Shown here: piece by piece, positions 6,625 to 9,721 of the stretch | Layout of the letters: each line of letters starts with the position of its first letter | Position numbering within the stretch: position 1 is the first letter of the stretch | Source: CAILHX01 sp964511385 | GTDB taxonomy: Bacteria; Pseudomonadota; Gammaproteobacteria; Burkholderiales; Methylophilaceae | NCBI GenBank assembly: GCA_964511385.1 | Contig: CAZEFE010000019.1 | Span: 1-9,721, forward strand | Length of the DNA: 9,721 nt | Reading direction: 5' to 3' | The notes under the pieces: generated by a model | Told to the model about the DNA's origin: nothing | What the model saw: only the letters and a program-made list of their open reading frames with translations | Database searches by the model: none | Made by a program: the position numbers and the translations under genes

Positions 6625-6757
6625 TTAGCGAAACGCCATACGGCCCGGTGTGTAAAACAGCCCTCGATCAGGCGATATTGCGCTTCCGCGGCCCCATGCC
6701 AAAACATATATCTCAATCACCCGCTAGCGCGAACACGCCCTACATCGTTATGGCTGT

Positions 6758-6783
6758 CGCACGACCGATCAAGACGTCGTGCG
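6758..6783. repeat. Perfect 8-bp inverted repeat upstream of the kinase
   Basis: CGCACGAC (6758-6765), a 10-base spacer and GTCGTGCG (6776-6783) form a perfect inverted repeat. No T-run follows directly, so it is a poor intrinsic terminator. It could be an operator or an RNA hairpin, lying about 175 bp before the kinase start. Confidence 0.35.
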
Positions 6784-6947
6784 TTTCACGCATTTCCTGT
6801 CCGCTGAGGACAAAAAATGCTACGGGAATGCCATCCATTTCTAGAATTCAACGTTTTCTGAGCGTGGCATGTGTGAGAGCTGCAACGGATAGAGGCGCGA
6901 GTATTCCCAAAAGGAAAGCTGCCTCGAATTAGGACTCGCTAAAAAAC

Positions 6948-6953
6948 AGGTGG
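6948..6953 (+). promoter_or_regulatory. Ribosome binding site that favours ATG 6959 for the kinase
   Basis: AGGTGG ends 5 bp before ATG 6959. The alternative GTG at 6950 lies inside this motif and its own nearest AGGA (6931-6934) is 15 bp away, so the ATG is the better start. Confidence 0.5.
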
Positions 6954-6958
6954 CAAGA

Positions 6959-8161
6959 ATGGCCTTGTTAAATATAAGCAAGCTAGGAAGAGAAAAAGAG
7001 AGACTTTTGTGGCTTCTTGAGAAACAGCGAGAAATCAATCGTAATCTTGCGCGGCAATTGATAGAAAACGAGAACAGGCTGCGCGTCATCGTCGAATCCG
7101 AACCGGAACTCGTCATGTTGCAGGGCGCAAATGGAAAGGTTCTGGAGATGAATCCCGCGGGCTTATCTATTGTCGATGCAGAAGTGCCAGAAGAAATTAT
7201 CGGCAGTTTTATCCATTCCATCCTTGCGCCAGAATTTCGAGATAGCTACGACAGGTTATCTGAAGCTGTATTTCACGGCCAGACGCAGATCCTAGAGTTT
7301 CGTATCGTTGGTTTGCGAGAGACCGTCCATTGGCTGGAAATGCATGCTTTTCCATTGCGCGATGCCACTAACCAGATCATCGCCCTGATTGGTATCGCAC
7401 GCGACATCACACAGCGCAAATTGGCTGAGGAGGTTGCAAGGAAGCACCAAGTCGAGTTGGCTCGCATCACTCGCTTGACCACCATGGGTGAGATGGCATC
7501 CGGCATTGCACACGAATTAAACCAACCGCTTTCTGCAATCGCCAATTTTGCAGACGGTTGCGTGCGCCGCATTCGCGGTGGCAAGGCGAGTTATAAGGGA
7601 TTAATAGCGGTGTTAGAGCAGATTTGTCAGCAAGCCGATCGTGCGGGACAAATTATTCGCCACATGAGAAATTTTGCGCGAAAGCGAGATGCAAAACGGT
7701 CTTGTGTCGACATTAATACGGTTGTACGAGAGGTTCTGGGGTTTTTGGAGCCAGAGGCGCGTCAAAACCGAATCGCACTAAAGCTGATGCTTGCGAACGA
7801 GTTGCCTTCAGTGAGCGGCGATAGCATCGAGCTTGAACAAGTAATGGTAAATCTGGTGCGCAATGCAATTGAGGCGATCACTGACCGGCAGCAGGGGATT
7901 CGAGAAATCATGATTAGCACGATAGCAGCCAGCCCGAAGGAAGTAGAAGTCATTGTCGAAGATAGCGGTCCCGGTGTGTCTCCTGAGATGATCGACCAGA
8001 TCTTTGATCAATTCGCTACTTCCAAAGCAAGCGGAATGGGAATGGGTCTTTCAATCAGCAGGTCGATCATTGAGGCGCATGGCGGGCATCTCAAGCTTGC
8101 ACAAGAAGGGTTTCCGGGGGGACGTTTTGTTTTCTCACTTCCGATTTCAGCGGCTACATGA
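6959..8161 (+). CDS. Cytoplasmic PAS-domain sensor histidine kinase
   Basis: This kinase autophosphorylates on His and passes phosphate to the response regulator encoded next. It is 400 residues with no membrane helix, so it senses an intracellular signal. An N-terminal coiled coil (about 9-42) leads into a PAS domain (about 42-155, ending RDITQRK). The dimerisation/phosphoacceptor helix follows, with H-box GIAHELNQPLSA (phospho-His 185), a sequence typical of the FixL/DctB-like kinases. The ATPase domain has N-box NLVRNAIEA (Asn302), G1 DSGPG (335-339) and G2 GMGMGLS (359-365). All catalytic motifs are intact. No haem ligand in the PAS domain is evident, so an oxygen-sensing role like FixL is not supported. 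An upstream GTG (6950) would add three residues. Its 3' end overlaps the regulator gene by 4 bp. Confidence 0.93.
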   Translation: MALLNISKLGREKERLLWLLEKQREINRNLARQLIENENRLRVIVESEPELVMLQGANGKVLEMNPAGLSIVDAEVPEEIIGSFIHSILAPEFRDSYDRLSEAVFHGQTQILEFRIVGLRETVHWLEMHAFPLRDATNQIIALIGIARDITQRKLAEEVARKHQVELARITRLTTMGEMASGIAHELNQPLSAIANFADGCVRRIRGGKASYKGLIAVLEQICQQADRAGQIIRHMRNFARKRDAKRSCVDINTVVREVLGFLEPEARQNRIALKLMLANELPSVSGDSIELEQVMVNLVRNAIEAITDRQQGIREIMISTIAASPKEVEVIVEDSGPGVSPEMIDQIFDQFATSKASGMGMGLSISRSIIEAHGGHLKLAQEGFPGGRFVFSLPISAAT

Positions 8162-8775
8162 CCACGATGAATACCAAGCATACCGTCTTTATTATCGACG
8201 ACGACGATGCCAGTTCCAGTTCATTGCGCTGGCTGATCGAGTCGATCGAACTTAAGGCTGAAGTCTTCCGGACAGCAACCGATTTCATAGACGGATATGA
8301 CTCCCCAAAGCCTGGCTGCATAATACTTGATGTACGTATGCCTGGAATGAGTGGTATCGAGTTACAGAACATACTGAGGGAACGCGGTATTGAAACTCCG
8401 ATCATATTCGTTACTGGCCATGGCGACATTCCTATGGCTGTGCGCGCCATTAAAAATGGTGCGCTAGATTTTCTCGAAAAACCTTTCAAGCAACAGGAAC
8501 TTGTCGATCTCGTTCACAAAGCCCTTGCGCACGACGGCGAAGTGCGCTGGGCTAGAACGAGCCGCGCTAAGGCAGCCAAACGGATCGAGCTGCTGACATT
8601 AAGGGAAAAGGAAGTCTTGGAATTAATTGCAGCCGGAAACCTTAATAAGGTCATAGCGGGAAAATTGGGGCTTAGTACCAAAACAGTTGAAGCACATCGA
8701 GCTGCGATTATGAGAAAACTTGATGCCAAGTGTGCCTCCGATCTGATTCGAATAGCCTTTGAACTGAGGATTTGA
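8158..8775 (+). CDS. FixJ/NarL-type response regulator (receiver plus LuxR-type HTH)
   Basis: This is a DNA-binding transcription regulator of 205 residues. The receiver domain (about 8-122) has the acidic cluster FIIDDDD, phosphoacceptor Asp58 (IILDVRMPG), Thr86 in FVTGHGD and Lys108 in FLEKPF. The C-terminal HTH (about 144-200) carries the LuxR/GerE signature: LTLREKEVLELIAAG, then AGKLGLSTKTVEAHRAAIM. The order and the VTGHGDIPMAV sequence place it in the FixJ/TtrR/TodT/NodW type, not the NarL-proper type. The ATG overlaps the kinase stop (ATGA), so the two are a translationally coupled pair. A second ATG three codons in is an alternative start. Probable targets are the flanking transport genes, but no binding site can be assigned. 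Confidence 0.94.
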   Translation: MTTMNTKHTVFIIDDDDASSSSLRWLIESIELKAEVFRTATDFIDGYDSPKPGCIILDVRMPGMSGIELQNILRERGIETPIIFVTGHGDIPMAVRAIKNGALDFLEKPFKQQELVDLVHKALAHDGEVRWARTSRAKAAKRIELLTLREKEVLELIAAGNLNKVIAGKLGLSTKTVEAHRAAIMRKLDAKCASDLIRIAFELRI

Positions 8776-8796
8776 ATCAGTAGTGTCCGACACGTT

Positions 8797-8904
8797 TCAT
8801 AACTGTACATACAGCAGGTTATCCGACATGGCGATTTTTTTCGCTGGCGCTGTTTGATCCATGAAGAAGAACTCGATCTGCCAGCGGCTTTTGTAGAGAG
8901 CGAA
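8797..8904 (-). pseudogene. C-terminal scrap of an IS4-family transposase
   Basis: On the - strand, codons from 8904 downward read FALYKSRWQIEFF, which is the Y-(2)-R-(3)-E part of the YREK signature of IS4-family transposases. The expected continuation FKWIKQ appears as WIKQRQRKK in another frame right after FF, consistent with a 2-bp loss. The starting frame then runs on to a TGA at 8799-8797. Only about 36 codons remain, so the rest of the element is gone. Just beyond lies GTGTCCGACAC (8783-8793), a near palindrome that could be the old IS end. The scrap occupies most of the 151 bp between the regulator and the exporter gene. Confidence 0.7.
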
Positions 8905-8926
8905 CAAGCTACATGATAGAAGATTA

Positions 8927-9673
8927 ATGATACTCGACTGGCTCTATTCGGCACTTATATTGCTGGCTGGATACATAGTTCTGGGAGTCACAGGGTTTGG
9001 TTCATCGCTAGTCGTGGTTCCATTGCTTTCTAGATTCTGGCCGCTATCCGACGTAGTTGCACTAGCAATTCTTCTCGACGTATCGGCATCCTCCTTTCTT
9101 TTAAAAATCAACTTCGAGCACCTACGATGGGCAGAGGTGTTTAAATTGATGCCGAGTATGGCGATTGGTATGGTTTTCGGAATTTTGTTGTTGGGTGAGT
9201 TTGACAAAAAGTGGCCACCACTTTTTCTTGGCATCTATATATTCGTGGTTGGTTTGCGCTCTTACTCACGCATTAATCCCACTAATCCTGTCCACCCCCT
9301 GTGGTGCCATGTCGCTGGGCTTCTTATTGGGATAATTGAAGTGATGTTTGCCACAGCAGGCCCGGTGATTGTAGCTTGGTTACGAAGACAAACTGATGAT
9401 GTAAATAGCCTACGTACTACGATAGCCGCAATCCTGATAGTGGCAGGATCGATTGCAATTATTCTTCTCTGGACATCGGAGAGAATTTACTTAGGCACAA
9501 CTTTCTATCTTTGGTTAGCTGCTATTCCTGTGGCGATTATTGGAGTTGCAATTGGAAATAAAATCGCTAAGCGGATCTCACCGGAGGTTATAAAACGTTT
9601 AATTGCCACATTGTTGGTAATAAGCGGCCTTTCGATGATTCTGGGCGGGGTCTCGCCTGTAGTTGATGGCTGA
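8927..9673 (+). CDS. TauE/SafE-family membrane exporter
   Basis: This is an inner-membrane permease of 248 residues, the normal length for TauE/SafE (DUF81) proteins, which are proposed to export sulfite, sulfoacetate or related organosulfur anions. It is very hydrophobic with about seven or eight helices in two halves. The first repeat has VLGVTGFGSSLVVVPLL (18-34), a family hallmark. The second repeat has the matching but altered GIIEVMFATAGPVIVAWL (134-151). In the family the N-terminal GxxGxGGG-like loops probably line the transport path. ATG 8927 has only a weak AGAAGA upstream. It is separated from the regulator by the IS4 scrap, so it may have its own promoter or depend on the one before the kinase. 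Its link to the ABC importer is by position only, and the exported substrate is unknown. Confidence 0.85.
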   Translation: MILDWLYSALILLAGYIVLGVTGFGSSLVVVPLLSRFWPLSDVVALAILLDVSASSFLLKINFEHLRWAEVFKLMPSMAIGMVFGILLLGEFDKKWPPLFLGIYIFVVGLRSYSRINPTNPVHPLWCHVAGLLIGIIEVMFATAGPVIVAWLRRQTDDVNSLRTTIAAILIVAGSIAIILLWTSERIYLGTTFYLWLAAIPVAIIGVAIGNKIAKRISPEVIKRLIATLLVISGLSMILGGVSPVVDG

Positions 9674-9721
9674 GGGTGGCGGTTCCTGGTAAATCCGAGA
9701 GAATCGTGTTTGTCAACCATG
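9674..9721. other. Short 3' flank of the exporter gene
   Basis: These 48 bases follow the TGA of the exporter gene. No terminator hairpin is evident. An ATG forms the last three bases of the window, but with no sequence after it nothing can be concluded. Confidence 0.3.

Larger units (their letters stand above)
6186..6628. repeat. 4-bp target-site duplication TTAG flanking the IS5-type element
   Basis: TTAG occurs at 6186-6189 and again at 6625-6628, immediately outside the two terminal inverted repeats. It fits the YTAR target consensus of the IS5 subgroup. The left copy includes the OsmC stop codon, and the rest of the original downstream sequence resumes at CGAAACG (6629). Confidence 0.8.
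6629..6958. other. Region without a convincing gene upstream of the kinase
   Basis: This 330-bp stretch follows the right target duplication of the IS5-type element and precedes the histidine kinase gene. Open frames here (for example 6648-6932, 94 codons) lack a ribosome binding site and resemble nothing I recognise. A short frame at 6746-6838 reads RYGCRTTDQDVVRFTHFLSA and faintly recalls the start of GNAT acetyltransferases, so it could be a gene scrap, but this is weak. The notable structure is a perfect 8-bp inverted repeat at 6758-6783. The promoter of the two-component operon should lie here; I could not pick it with confidence. Confidence 0.4.

Noticed and set aside
6648..6932. A 94-codon + strand frame before the kinase
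   Set aside because: No ribosome binding site, no recognisable family and unusual composition; treated as non-coding.
7080..7430. Kinase PAS domain as a FixL-type haem oxygen sensor
   Set aside because: The kinase core resembles FixL, but I see no FixL-like haem-binding His context, so an oxygen-sensing call is not supported.
8514..8954. A 146-codon - strand frame antisense to the regulator
   Set aside because: Most of it is the shadow of the response regulator gene. Only its part near 8840-8870 contains a frame-shifted piece (WIKQRQRKK) of the IS4 scrap, which is annotated separately.
1..9721. CRISPR arrays, tRNA or rRNA genes, integrases, phage genes
   Set aside because: No regularly spaced repeats, cloverleaf-like sequences or phage or integrase proteins were seen on either strand.

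Overview
The window looks like an accessory region of a Gram-negative proteobacterium. A betaproteobacterium is my best guess, from the IS types and the FixJ-like regulator, but this is not proven. The first 134 bases are the tail of a gene with about 69% G+C (hand count) and strongly G/C-ending codons. The transporter, OsmC, two-component and exporter genes that follow are visibly more AT-rich, so the left edge of the window is probably close to the border of an acquired segment.

Layout, all intact genes on the + strand: (1) C-terminal end of an unidentified, possibly membrane, protein (3-134). (2) A five-gene ABC importer operon of the nitrate/sulfonate/taurine (SsuBCA/TauABC) superfamily, ordered permease, ATPase, permease, ATPase, substrate-binding protein (358-4928). 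(3) A decayed ISL3-family transposase on the - strand (4959-5642). (4) An OsmC-like redox protein (5767-6189). (5) A 435-bp non-autonomous IS5-family deletion derivative with terminal inverted repeats and a TTAG target duplication, inserted at the OsmC stop codon (6190-6624). (6) About 330 bp without a convincing gene, then a soluble PAS histidine kinase and a FixJ/NarL-type response regulator that overlap by 4 bp (6959-8775). (7) A C-terminal scrap of an IS4-family transposase (8797-8904). (8) A TauE/SafE-type membrane exporter (8927-9673).

How the genes may work together (inference): an anionic, perhaps organosulfur, compound is captured in the periplasm and imported. The two-component system senses an intracellular signal and controls transcription. 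The TauE/SafE protein could export a product such as sulfite, and the OsmC-like protein could deal with peroxides or reactive thiol/sulfur species. No catabolic enzyme (TauD, SsuD, cyanase or similar) is in the window, so the substrate is unknown.

The most interesting point is in the ABC proteins. There are two different permeases and two different ATPases but only one binding protein. ATPase 1 has a degenerate signature motif (LSSGM) and ATPase 2 lacks the switch histidine (Ser210). If the two ATPases pair, both defects fall in the same composite nucleotide site, leaving the other site canonical. That predicts an asymmetric heterodimeric importer with one degenerate ATP site, an arrangement well known in heterodimeric ABC exporters. 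Every boundary between modules after the ABC operon, except the kinase-regulator and kinase-upstream ones, carries a decayed transposase, so the region appears to have been assembled by insertion and deletion.
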